DNA from: Bradyrhizobium guangxiense
Lineage (GTDB): Bacteria > Pseudomonadota > Alphaproteobacteria > Rhizobiales > Xanthobacteraceae
DNA: 64,000 nt
Direction: 5' to 3'
NCBI RefSeq assembly: GCF_004114915.1
Contig: NZ_CP022219.1
Span: 2,138,501-2,202,500, forward strand
A program made the position numbers and the translations under genes. Position 1 is the first letter of the stretch; each line of letters opens with the position of its first letter. The notes beneath the pieces were generated by a model. It made no database searches. It worked only from the letters and a program-made list of their open reading frames with translations, and was not told the DNA's origin. Below, one piece after another: positions 19,367-27,848 of the stretch.

Positions 19367-19609
19367 TGCGTTCTCCCTCGAGCCGCGCATGCTTCTTGGT
19401 TGTGGCCGTCGCGGCGGTCTGCCGAACTTGACGCAGGCAGCGGGATTGTCAACATGTCCGGGCCGGCACCGTGATCTGCGCCAGACGGCCTGCCGTGGCC
19501 GGCGCCGCCATGGCATAAGCGGCTATAACCAGAAGACGGGAGGGGGCACGGACGGGCGCGCATCGCGCTGACCTTGCGGATCTCCCACGAGAGAGCCGGA
19601 AGGGTCCTG

Positions 19610-20659
19610 ATGTCCGTCAACAACAAGCGCGTCTTCTACGTCAAATACCTGGCCAATCCGATCTATGTCGATATTCTCAAGGCGCGGCCCGATGTCCGGC
19701 TCGACCGCATCGAGAACGAGAGTCCCGAAGATTTCTACGCGCCGATCCTGAGGGCGGCGCATGTCTACCAGATCGGCGCGGCCCGGGACGAACTCGCCCC
19801 CCATTTCCATGTCGATGGCGCCTTCCTGAAGCGCACGCCGAACCTGGTGCTTGTCTCCAGCAACGGTGCGGGCTTCGACCCTGTCGATGTCGAGGCCTGC
19901 ACGGCTGCGGGGGTGCTGGTCGTCAATCAGTCGGGGGGCAATGCCCATTCGGTTGCCGAGCACGCGCTGGCGATGATGCTAACGCTGTCCAAACGCATCA
20001 TCCAGTCGGATCGGCGCCTGCGTCGCGAGCGCGACGTCAACCGCAACGAGCTGGTCGGCAACGAGGTCGAGCACAAGACCGTCGGCATCATCGGCCTCGG
20101 CAATGTGGGCCGCCGCATCGCCGCGCTGTGCAAGGGCCTGCTCGGCATGAAGGTGCTGGCCTACGACCCCTATCTGTCGGCCGAGGTGATGGCCGAGCGG
20201 GGCGGCGAGAAAGTCGAGCTCGACGAGCTGTTGCGGCGCGCCGATTTCGTCTCGATCTCCTGCCCACTCGACAAGGGCAGCCGCAACATGATCAGCACGC
20301 GCGAGTTCGCCCTGATGCAGCCGCACGCCTACTTCATCACCACGGCGCGCGGCTTCATTCACGACGAGGATGCGCTGCTGCAGGCGCTGCGCGACAAGCG
20401 CATCGCCGGTGCCGGCCTCGACGTCTGGTCCAAGGAGCCCCCGCCGCCGGAGCATCCGTTGCTGCAGTTCGACAACGTGCTGGCAAGCCCGCATACCGCG
20501 GGGGTGACGATCGAGGCGCGTCAGAACATGGGCCGGATCGCGGCCGAGCAGGTGCTGGACACGCTCGACGGCAAGCGTCCTCCGCGCATCATCAATCCCG
20601 AGGTCTGGCCGCGCTATGCGGAGCGTTTCAAGCAGGCGTTCGGCGTGATGCCGGGGTAG
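19610..20659 (+). CDS. D-2-hydroxyacid dehydrogenase
   Basis: A 349-residue NAD-dependent D-isomer 2-hydroxyacid dehydrogenase. The Rossmann motif is VGIIGLGNVGRRIA near residue 160. The catalytic set is visible as Arg in TTARGFIHDE, Glu in DVWSKEPPPPEHPL and His in ASPHTAGVT. GGAAGGG lies about 6 bases before the ATG at 19610. It is divergent from the split ThDP decarboxylase genes across about 240 bases, with no other gene in the gap. Exact substrate unknown; relatives act on glyoxylate, hydroxypyruvate or phosphoglycerate. Confidence 0.87.
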   Translation: MSVNNKRVFYVKYLANPIYVDILKARPDVRLDRIENESPEDFYAPILRAAHVYQIGAARDELAPHFHVDGAFLKRTPNLVLVSSNGAGFDPVDVEACTAAGVLVVNQSGGNAHSVAEHALAMMLTLSKRIIQSDRRLRRERDVNRNELVGNEVEHKTVGIIGLGNVGRRIAALCKGLLGMKVLAYDPYLSAEVMAERGGEKVELDELLRRADFVSISCPLDKGSRNMISTREFALMQPHAYFITTARGFIHDEDALLQALRDKRIAGAGLDVWSKEPPPPEHPLLQFDNVLASPHTAGVTIEARQNMGRIAAEQVLDTLDGKRPPRIINPEVWPRYAERFKQAFGVMPG

Positions 20660-20731
20660 GGGGCCGCGCAATCTGATTGCCCTCCCATCACTGGTTACCA
20701 CGACGGAAAGGCAAAGCGCCGCATCTTATCG

Positions 20732-20764
20732 ACCGGGTAAGTGAACGCGTATCACTTGTCCGGT
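20732..20764. promoter_or_regulatory. Long imperfect palindrome before the rod-like gene
   Basis: ACCGGGTAAGTGA (20732-20744) and TCACTTGTCCGGT (20752-20764) are 13-base arms with 11 complementary positions around a 7-base spacer. The right arm ends 12 bases before the start codon at 20777. It could be an operator overlapping the promoter or an mRNA hairpin next to the ribosome site. Confidence 0.6.
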
Positions 20765-20776
20765 AATTGAAAGTCC

Positions 20777-21229
20777 ATGAGCATATTCTCGATTGCGACA
20801 TCCGGACTTTCCGCGGCGAGCTTGCGCGCGAACGTTGCCGCGAGCAACATTGCCAATGTCCGTACGACGGGCCCGCTGCCCGCATCAGGCGCGTCGTCGG
20901 GCACGTCGGCCGTTACAGGCAGTTCGAGCATTGCTCCGACGTTTCCTGCGGCCTACGTGCCGTTGCGCGTCGATCAGGTCGATCAATCCAGCGGCTCGGC
21001 GCCGGGCGGCACGACCGCGACCGTGTCGACGGTTTCGCCGAGCTATACCGCGCAATCCGACCCAAGTGCCCCGTTTGCAAACCAGGATGGCCTGGTCGCA
21101 GCCCCGAATGTCGATATCGCGGGCGAGTTCGTTCAACTGGCGGCCGCCAAGTACAGCTTCATTGCCAATGCGAAGGTCATTCAGGCCTACGCGGAAACGA
21201 CAGAGTCGCTCCTCGACATCAAGGCCTGA
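20777..21229 (+). CDS. Flagellar rod (FlgC-like) protein, orphan
   Basis: A 150-residue protein with both end motifs of flagellar rod and hook proteins. The N-terminal helix is SGLSAASLRANVAASNIANV (about 9-28). The C-terminal helix reads NVDIAGEFVQLAAAKYSFI followed by NAKVIQAYAETTESLLDIKA. Between them is a Ser/Thr/Gly/Pro-rich linker. Length is close to FlgC (about 135-140). No other flagellar gene is near, so it is an orphan copy, either a spare rod subunit or a relative used elsewhere. The ribosome site is weak (GAAAG), and a long inverted repeat lies right upstream. Confidence 0.75.
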   Translation: MSIFSIATSGLSAASLRANVAASNIANVRTTGPLPASGASSGTSAVTGSSSIAPTFPAAYVPLRVDQVDQSSGSAPGGTTATVSTVSPSYTAQSDPSAPFANQDGLVAAPNVDIAGEFVQLAAAKYSFIANAKVIQAYAETTESLLDIKA

Positions 21230-21282
21230 CGGCTGAATTCGGCCTTGCCTTCGCCAGCCTCCTGCTCGCCTGCTCCGGTCGT

Positions 21283-22251
21283 CTACCCAAGTTTTGCGCC
21301 GAGCTGTTGGAACACGGCCTCGCAGGTCATGAGGTCGAGATGACCGCCGCCGGCATTCTTGAAGAAGGTAATGTCGGACGGTGAGACGCGTCCCTGCACA
21401 CGGCCGCCGGCGAGATCGTAGAGATCGCCCAGCACGTCCGCCCCGCTGATCGCACCGCTTGCGATCGGTTGCAGGATGTCGCCGACGCCGTGGAAGGCGG
21501 ATTCCCTGCGGTCCACGAACACGCGCGACATCCTTGCTGCCTCGTCATCGGCTTCACGGGTTTGCGGCGTGTAGCCACCGACGAGATCCAGATGCGCGCC
21601 CGGCCGCAAATTGCGGCCCTTGATCAGCGCCTGATGCGATCTCGTGCAGGTGGTGATGACATCAGCCTCGCGCGTCGCGGCGTCGAGATCCCAGGTCGTT
21701 TCCGCCTTCACGCCGCCTTCCGCCAACCGCCTGGCGAGGTCGGAAGCCCGCTCCGGGCTTCGATTCCAGATCAGGACGCGCTCGAGCGACGGTCTCACCG
21801 TCCGATGCCCCCGGATCAGCCATTCGGACATCTCACCGGCACCGACGCAAAGCAGCGTCTCGGGGGCGGGCGCGGCGAGCAATTTCGTGCCGAGTGCGGA
21901 ATCGGCGGCCGTGCGCCAGTGCGTGATCTCGGTCCCGTCCATCGCCGCAAGCGGCCGTCCGTTGGTGCCGTCGAACAGTACGCACACGGCCTGCACCGCC
22001 GGCATCTTGCCCTCTGCCAGATTGCTGGGGAAGCTGGTGAACATCTTGCTCGCCATGTAACGGCCGGGATCGACGGCGCTGCGGATGACGTATTGTCCCT
22101 TCTCATCGCCCAGGAAGGCGTCCAGCACCTCCATCTTCGGCCGGCGATGCGCCGCTTCCAGCGCCGCAATGAGGATCGGAAACGTCAGAACTCTCGTGAC
22201 TTCGGTATCGGAGACAAAGTGCAAGGCAAGATCCTCATGGGCGACCGGCAT
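21283..22251 (-). CDS. Ornithine cyclodeaminase/mu-crystallin family protein
   Basis: A 322-residue NAD(P)-binding protein of the OCD/mu-crystallin family. Typical parts are the substrate arginine and lysine region (VIRSAV, YMASKMFTSFP), the TEITHWRTAADSALG motif, the nucleotide fold TLLCVGAGEMSEWLI and the aspartate-containing LDLVGGYTPQTREAD. Members act as ornithine cyclodeaminase, alanine dehydrogenase, ketimine reductase or opine-type enzymes, so the exact reaction is open. It faces the next gene tail to tail with nothing obvious in the 53-base gap to the rod-like gene. Confidence 0.85.
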   Translation of the reverse strand: MPVAHEDLALHFVSDTEVTRVLTFPILIAALEAAHRRPKMEVLDAFLGDEKGQYVIRSAVDPGRYMASKMFTSFPSNLAEGKMPAVQAVCVLFDGTNGRPLAAMDGTEITHWRTAADSALGTKLLAAPAPETLLCVGAGEMSEWLIRGHRTVRPSLERVLIWNRSPERASDLARRLAEGGVKAETTWDLDAATREADVITTCTRSHQALIKGRNLRPGAHLDLVGGYTPQTREADDEAARMSRVFVDRRESAFHGVGDILQPIASGAISGADVLGDLYDLAGGRVQGRVSPSDITFFKNAGGGHLDLMTCEAVFQQLGAKLG

Positions 22252-22386
22252 TTGCCCATAAACCCGGGCGGCGGGTTCCGCAACGGATCTTCCGTCAGGG
22301 CTGCCCGGCCTTGATCCGCGTCAAAATCTCCTTCCCCCGCCCGGCCTAAATGGGACTAAGGTGCTGCGATGGCAGCAGGAGGTCCC

Positions 22387-22599
22387 ATGGCTACTTATGT
22401 CGTCAGGTTCATGAAGAACGTGCTCGGCGAGTACGGCCGACAGTGCGAGGTCTGCCAGGGCACGCTCGAGATCGATGCCGCCGACGAGGAGGAGGCCACG
22501 GAGCGGGCGAAAGCGAAGTTCTGCAAGGACCAGGCGTTGCATCACTGGTCGTTGCATGCCGACCGCATCCATGTGAAGCCGGCCGACTTTCCGTCGTAG
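22387..22599 (+). CDS. Small conserved-looking protein of unknown function
   Basis: A 70-residue protein with an ideal AGGAGGT ribosome site just before the ATG at 22387. It contains CEVCQG in the first third, an acidic helix (DAADEEEATERAKAKFCKD) and a basic HHWSLHADRIHVKP stretch. The CxxC pair plus a later cysteine could bind metal, but there are too few ligands to be sure. I do not recognise the family. It stands alone between two leftward genes. Confidence 0.7.
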   Translation: MATYVVRFMKNVLGEYGRQCEVCQGTLEIDAADEEEATERAKAKFCKDQALHHWSLHADRIHVKPADFPS

Positions 22600-22601
22600 G
22601 G

Positions 22602-23180
22602 CTAACGCCCGGGCGCCGTGACTGGCGGGGGCGCCGTCGTTCCCGCGCCGAGCGAGCGCTGCACCATGACCGTGTCGGACCAGCGGCCGTGGCGATAGGC
22701 GACGCCGCAGAGCAGGCCGGCGCGCGCGAAGCCAAATTTTTCGTGCAGCGCCAGCGAGGAGGCGTTGTCGGCGTCGATATAGCCGATCATCTGGCGAAAG
22801 CCCGCCGCCGCACAAGCATCGACCAATTCCTGCAGCAGCAGCCGTCCAACCCCGCGGCCGAGCTGCGCGTGGTGGACGTAGATCGAATGCTTGGCCGTGT
22901 AGCGATAGGCCGGCCGCTTGCGAAACAGGACGGCGTAGGCATAGCCGACCACCTCGCCGCGAAAGGTCGCGACCAGATGGGGAAGGCGGGTCTGCTTCAG
23001 GTTCTTGCGCCGGTCGCGGAGATCGTCCGGCTCGGGGGCGCCGGTTCCCTCGACATCGCGCGGCACGCCATTGCGGACGTGATGGCGGTAGATCGCCAGC
23101 ATCGCCTCGACATCGCTCTCGCGTGAGGTGCGGACCAGGACGGGTTCGTCATCTGGACGTACAATTGCGGTGTCGTTCAT
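22602..23180 (-). CDS. GNAT acetyltransferase, phosphinothricin-acetyltransferase type
   Basis: A 192-residue GNAT enzyme resembling phosphinothricin/methionine-sulfoximine acetyltransferases. It begins with the VRTSRESDVEAMLAIYRHHV pattern, has the AYRYTAKHSIYVHHAQLGRG strand-loop with the acetyl-CoA motif QLGRGVGRLLL, and ends GFARAGLLCGVAYRHGRWSD. ATG at 23180 is used (AGGT close upstream); a GTG two codons earlier is possible. It follows the decarboxylase gene within a few bases, so both are probably cotranscribed; an amine product as acetyl acceptor is possible but unproven. Confidence 0.85.
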   Translation of the reverse strand: MNDTAIVRPDDEPVLVRTSRESDVEAMLAIYRHHVRNGVPRDVEGTGAPEPDDLRDRRKNLKQTRLPHLVATFRGEVVGYAYAVLFRKRPAYRYTAKHSIYVHHAQLGRGVGRLLLQELVDACAAAGFRQMIGYIDADNASSLALHEKFGFARAGLLCGVAYRHGRWSDTVMVQRSLGAGTTAPPPVTAPGR

Positions 23181-23186
23181 TCGCAC

Positions 23187-25544
23187 CTACTCGGCCACGA
23201 CGTACGTATAGAGCCCGATACGCCCGTGGGCGTCGATCTCCTTGTAGACGCCCTGGATCTCAACGTCGAAGCCCGGGAATGTGTTGAAGCAGGTCTCGAA
23301 CATCTTGAGATAATCGATCATAGGCCTGGCTTGTTGGTTAAGCCTTTCGCCCGGAACGATGGTGGCGATGCCGGGCGGATAGACCACGAAGGGCGTGGTG
23401 GCGACGCGGCCCGCGATCGCCTCGATCGGCAGATAATCGACATCGTTGCGGAACAGGTACCGCGCGGCGTCACGGGGGGACATCGCGATCTCGGGCATGT
23501 GCTCGGGCATGAACTGCCGCGCCTGGAGCGCGCTGACGTCGGCGGCGCGGAAGAAGCGGTGCATCTCGCCGCAGAGATCGCGCAGGCGCACGCCGGCATA
23601 GCGCGCTTGCCGCCGCTGGTAGAATTCGGGAATGACGTCCTCCAGCAGCGCATTGTCGTCGTGGAGCTTCTTGAAGGCGACGAGCCCGGAGATCAGCGTG
23701 CCGGCCTTGCTTGCTTCGACCCCGGGGGTGAGCAGGAAGAGCAGGGAGTTGAGGTCGTTCTTTTCCGGGACGATGCGGTTCTCGCGCAAGTATTGCGCGA
23801 CCACGGGGGCGGGGATGCCGTGCTCGGCATAGGCGCCGGTGGCACGATCGAAGCCCGGCGTGAGCAGCGTCAGCTTGTTCGGGTCGGTCATGGCAAAGCC
23901 CTCGGTGAGGCCGGGGAAGCCATGCCAATTGCCATCGGGGGAAAGCTGCCAGAGCGTGGGATTGGTGGCGAGCTCGTCGGTCGAGAGGGTTTCCCAGGCG
24001 ACGTTGTGCACCGCGCCGGGGCGGCTGACGTCGGGAATGGCGATACGGTCGGGAACGAAGGGCTCGAAGAACCAGCGCCGATCGGGGGTCTGCTCCTTCT
24101 CTTCGAACTCCCGGCGCATCGCGCGGATCTTCTTGCGCAGCTCGATGCCGAGACGGATCGTGTCGTCCCACAAGACTTCGCCGGAGCGGCCCTTCATCAT
24201 CTGCGCGCCCACATCCAGTGATGCGAAGAGTGGATAGAAGGGAGATGTCGATGCGTGCTGCATGAAGCTTTCGTTGAAGCGGCGGTGCTCGACGCGTCGC
24301 TTCTGGCCGCGGATGTGGCGGTCCTTGATGTGAATCTGCGAAGCCTGTGAGAAGCTGGCAAGCTGCTTGTGGGTCGACTGCGTCGCGATGATGCCCGGTG
24401 CCTCCGGGGGAAGGTTGGAAAGGCCCATGGCGAAGCGGCCGGCATAGAGCGGATGGAACTTCATGAAGCCGGCCCAGGCCTCGTCGAACAGGATATAGTC
24501 GCAGAGATGGCCGATGCGCTTGATGATCATCTCGGCGCTATGGATCGAGCCGTCATAGGTGCACTGCTCGACGACGGCGACGCGGAACGGCCGCCCCTTG
24601 CGCCAGGCGTCCCTGTCGCTGACCAGCGGATGGTTGCGGATCGCCTCACGCAGGGCCTTCTCGTCGAGCGCGTCCCAGCGCATCGGGCCGATCAGGCCCC
24701 AGGCGTTGCGGATGGTCGGGACGTAGACCGGGATGCCGCCGTTGATCATCAGCGCGCCGTGATGGGCGGCCTTGTGGTTGTTGCGGTCGAACAGCACGAG
24801 ATCACCGTCGGTGACGAGGGCGCCGAGCGCAACCTTGTTGGAGGTGGAGGTGCCGTTGAGCACGAAATAGGTCTTTTCGGCGCCGAAGATCTGGGCGGCT
24901 TCCTTCTGCGCCTTGAGCGCCGGCCCTTCGTGGGTCAGGAGGTCGCCGAGATCGAGCACGGAATTGTCGAGGTCGTCGCGGAACACGGATTCGCCGAGAT
25001 GCTCGACGAAGACGCGGCCAATCGGGCTGCGGCTGTAGAACGAGCCGCCATTGTGACCGGGACAGGTCCAGAGCTGGTTGCCTTCCTCGGCATAGTCGAC
25101 CAGCGCGCCGAAGAACGGCGTCTTCAGCGTCTCGGCATATTGCTTGAGACGGCTGATCAAGTTCTTGGCGATGAAGGGCGGGGTTTCCTCTGACAGGAAC
25201 ACGTAGCCGTCGATGAAGTCGAGCACCTCGACCGGGAGGTCCTCGAAGCGCTTGCGTCGGATCAGGAGGATGATCGGGAAGTCGAGGCCCCGGCGCCGCA
25301 TCAGATTGATCAGCGCCGAGGTCTTGCCCTCCAGGCCCTTCTTGCCCCAGTCCACGACCATGCAGCCGATCGCCGCATCGGTCTGCACCGCGATCTCGGC
25401 GTCCTCGAGCCTGCGGGCCCGGACCACCTCGAAGCCGGAGCGCTGGATCTCCTCAATGATCTGGTTGAAGCGGACGCCTTCGAGATCGTCGGCGTCGAAC
25501 ATTGGTGCGGCGAACAGGAAGTTGAAGCGCTTGAAATAGTCCAT
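23187..25544 (-). CDS. Orn/Lys/Arg decarboxylase
   Basis: A 785-residue PLP-dependent basic amino acid decarboxylase of fold type I, the large prokaryotic class that includes arginine, lysine and ornithine decarboxylases. A receiver-like N-terminal wing (about 1-140) precedes the PLP domain; the cofactor lysine is Lys393 in QSTHKQLASFSQAS. The C-terminal domain ends KEIDAHGRIGLYTYV. The ATG at 25544 has GGGA 6 bases upstream; a GTG at 25595 would add 17 residues. The reaction gives a diamine or agmatine and CO2; substrate choice is not readable. It precedes the GNAT gene in one operon. Confidence 0.9.
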   Translation of the reverse strand: MDYFKRFNFLFAAPMFDADDLEGVRFNQIIEEIQRSGFEVVRARRLEDAEIAVQTDAAIGCMVVDWGKKGLEGKTSALINLMRRRGLDFPIILLIRRKRFEDLPVEVLDFIDGYVFLSEETPPFIAKNLISRLKQYAETLKTPFFGALVDYAEEGNQLWTCPGHNGGSFYSRSPIGRVFVEHLGESVFRDDLDNSVLDLGDLLTHEGPALKAQKEAAQIFGAEKTYFVLNGTSTSNKVALGALVTDGDLVLFDRNNHKAAHHGALMINGGIPVYVPTIRNAWGLIGPMRWDALDEKALREAIRNHPLVSDRDAWRKGRPFRVAVVEQCTYDGSIHSAEMIIKRIGHLCDYILFDEAWAGFMKFHPLYAGRFAMGLSNLPPEAPGIIATQSTHKQLASFSQASQIHIKDRHIRGQKRRVEHRRFNESFMQHASTSPFYPLFASLDVGAQMMKGRSGEVLWDDTIRLGIELRKKIRAMRREFEEKEQTPDRRWFFEPFVPDRIAIPDVSRPGAVHNVAWETLSTDELATNPTLWQLSPDGNWHGFPGLTEGFAMTDPNKLTLLTPGFDRATGAYAEHGIPAPVVAQYLRENRIVPEKNDLNSLLFLLTPGVEASKAGTLISGLVAFKKLHDDNALLEDVIPEFYQRRQARYAGVRLRDLCGEMHRFFRAADVSALQARQFMPEHMPEIAMSPRDAARYLFRNDVDYLPIEAIAGRVATTPFVVYPPGIATIVPGERLNQQARPMIDYLKMFETCFNTFPGFDVEIQGVYKEIDAHGRIGLYTYVVAE

Positions 25545-25639
25545 GGCGTGTCCCGAATGTGCAGGAGATACAGCTCTCTGCACATTCGATGACACCTGGA
25601 TGACAGGCCCGACTGCCGCAGTAGGGCTGGCCCGCCCCC

Positions 25640-27841
25640 TTAGGCCAGCAGCTTGTCTAGCGTGATCGGGAAGCGCCGGATGCGCTTGCCGGTCGCATGA
25701 TGGACAGCGTTCGCGATCGCCGCAGGTACGCCGACGATGCCGATTTCGCCGAGACCCTTGACGCCCAGTCGATTGATGCGGCTGTCGGTTTCGTCGACGA
25801 AAATGACGTCAATGTCGTGAATGTCGGCGTTCACGGGAATGTGGTACTCGGCGATGTCAGCGTTCATGATGCGGCCGAAGCGGTGATCCATCATCGTCTC
25901 CTCGTGTAGCGCCATACCAATTCCCCAGACCACGCTGCCCATGACTTGGCTGCGGCCCGTCTTGGTGTTCAGGATGCGCCCGGCTGCGATCGCGCTGACG
26001 ATCCGCGTGACGCGGATGATTCCCAACTGCTCGTCAATCTTTACCTCGGCAAAGACCGCCGAATGCGTGTTGCGGGCATGCGACTTATCCTCCGTGAACT
26101 GGTTGAGCTTCTCCTTTTCGATCCGCTCAAGCTTGCTGTAGCGCATGACATCCGCAACCGAGACAGCAGCCCCGCGCCTGTCGTCGCTGGCGATCATGCC
26201 GTCTGCCAGGATGACATTGGCGGCGTCGAGGTCAGCGAGCGGCGAGCCGGGCATGGCCTTGGCGAGACGTGCTAGCTCCTGGCGAATGTCTTCGGCCGCT
26301 CCCAACACCGCGTGCGCGCTGGATGCCGCCATCCAGGAGCCGCCCTCGACGGGGGCTTGCGGCAAGGTCGAATCGGCGAGCCGCACGCTGATGTTCTCGA
26401 TCGGAAGCCCGAGGGCATCGGCCGCTACCTGTGCCACGATGGTGTACGTGCCGGTGCCGATGTCGGAGGCGGCGCAGGAGACCTCGGCGTGGCCGTTGGC
26501 CGTCAGGACGATGCGGGCGGCGACCGGCATCTGCAGTGCTTCCCAGACCCCAGTCGCCATGCCCCAGCCGACCAGTTCCTTGCCGTCGCGCATGGAGCGC
26601 GGCGCTGGACTGCGCCGGCTCCAGCCGAAGGCTTCGGCGCCGCGGGCGTAGCATTCGCGCAACTGCTTGCTGGTGTAAGGGAGGTCCTCGCTCTGGTCGC
26701 GATCCGAGTAGCACTTCAGGCGCAGCTCGATCGGATCCAGCTTCAGCGCGACAGCCAATTCGTCCATGGCGCATTCGAGAGCGCAAACGCCCGTTGCCGC
26801 ACCCGGCGCGCGCATGTCGCAGGGCGTCGAGACGTCGAGGTCGACCAGTCTGTGGGAAAAGTAGCTATTCGGGCTTCTGTAGAGCTGCTCGGCCCACCCC
26901 GTGTCATTGCGGGAGAAGTCTTCATAACGTGAGGTCACGGCGATCGCCTCGTGGGCAACGGCATCAAGGGTACCGTCGGACCTTGCCCCCAGCGCGACAT
27001 GCTCTATCGTCATCGGCCGATAGCCAAGCCCGTACATCTGCTGTCGTGTCAGCACGACGCGGACGGAGCGCTTGAGGGCGAGCGCGGCCATCGTTGCCAG
27101 CACCACCTGGTATTGTGGCCGTAGACCGGAGCCGAACGCGCCGCCGACATAGGGCGAAAGCACGCGGATCTGTTCAGGCTTCTTCTCGAAAACGCCGCAG
27201 AGGAACTTATGCACGTTCTGAACGCCTTGCGTCTTGTCGTAGACCGTGAGCCTGCCGTCGTCTTCCCAGACGGTCGTCGTCGCATAGAGCTCCATCGGAT
27301 TGTGATGCTCGGTCGGAATGAGATAGTCCGCTTCGTGCCGGACGGCTGCGGCCGCGAGCGCTGCTTTGGCGTCGCCGCGCGGCTTGTGCGGCTTGTCCAT
27401 CTCGCTGGCACTGCCGCGTTCGGCCTCCAGATCGGTCGCAAACCCATCCTGCTCGTAGTCGATCCGCACCAGCGTCGCGGCGAACTTCGCGGTTTCCCAT
27501 TCGTCGGCGACGACGAGAGCAATCGGCTGTCCGTTGAACTTGATCCTGTCGTCATAAAGCGGCCGGAACGGCGACCCCTCCGGGGCCACTTCATCCTTCC
27601 AGGCCTCGTCCTTCTCCGCCAGGGGAGGACGGTTGGCATGCGTGAGCACGTTGAGAACGCCGGGAATCTTCAGAGCCTCGCGGGTGTCGAGCCGCACGAT
27701 ACGACCGCGCGGTATGGTGGCTTCGACCACGAACCCATGGACCAGGCCGTTGGCGTTGAATTCGCCGGCGTACTTCGCAGCTCCGGTGACCTTGGCCCGG
27801 CCGTCGACGCGCGACGCTGGTGTTCCGACATAGGCGTTCAT
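25640..27841 (-). CDS. paoC: Molybdopterin-binding subunit, xanthine/aldehyde oxidase family
   Basis: A 733-residue molybdenum subunit of a three-part dehydrogenase like PaoABC (aldehyde oxidase). It has the two N-terminal domains that bind the cofactor (DGRAKVTGAAKYAGEF; SPYVGGAFGSGLR) and near the C-terminus the catalytic glutamate in GVKGLGEIGIVGVPAAIANA. GAGGGG is about 5 bases before the ATG at 27841, which overlaps the upstream subunit's 3' end region. The substrate is probably an aldehyde or N-heterocycle. No XdhC/PaoD-type maturation gene is adjacent. Confidence 0.88.
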   Translation of the reverse strand: MNAYVGTPASRVDGRAKVTGAAKYAGEFNANGLVHGFVVEATIPRGRIVRLDTREALKIPGVLNVLTHANRPPLAEKDEAWKDEVAPEGSPFRPLYDDRIKFNGQPIALVVADEWETAKFAATLVRIDYEQDGFATDLEAERGSASEMDKPHKPRGDAKAALAAAAVRHEADYLIPTEHHNPMELYATTTVWEDDGRLTVYDKTQGVQNVHKFLCGVFEKKPEQIRVLSPYVGGAFGSGLRPQYQVVLATMAALALKRSVRVVLTRQQMYGLGYRPMTIEHVALGARSDGTLDAVAHEAIAVTSRYEDFSRNDTGWAEQLYRSPNSYFSHRLVDLDVSTPCDMRAPGAATGVCALECAMDELAVALKLDPIELRLKCYSDRDQSEDLPYTSKQLRECYARGAEAFGWSRRSPAPRSMRDGKELVGWGMATGVWEALQMPVAARIVLTANGHAEVSCAASDIGTGTYTIVAQVAADALGLPIENISVRLADSTLPQAPVEGGSWMAASSAHAVLGAAEDIRQELARLAKAMPGSPLADLDAANVILADGMIASDDRRGAAVSVADVMRYSKLERIEKEKLNQFTEDKSHARNTHSAVFAEVKIDEQLGIIRVTRIVSAIAAGRILNTKTGRSQVMGSVVWGIGMALHEETMMDHRFGRIMNADIAEYHIPVNADIHDIDVIFVDETDSRINRLGVKGLGEIGIVGVPAAIANAVHHATGKRIRRFPITLDKLLA

Positions 27842-27848
27842 CGGCCCC

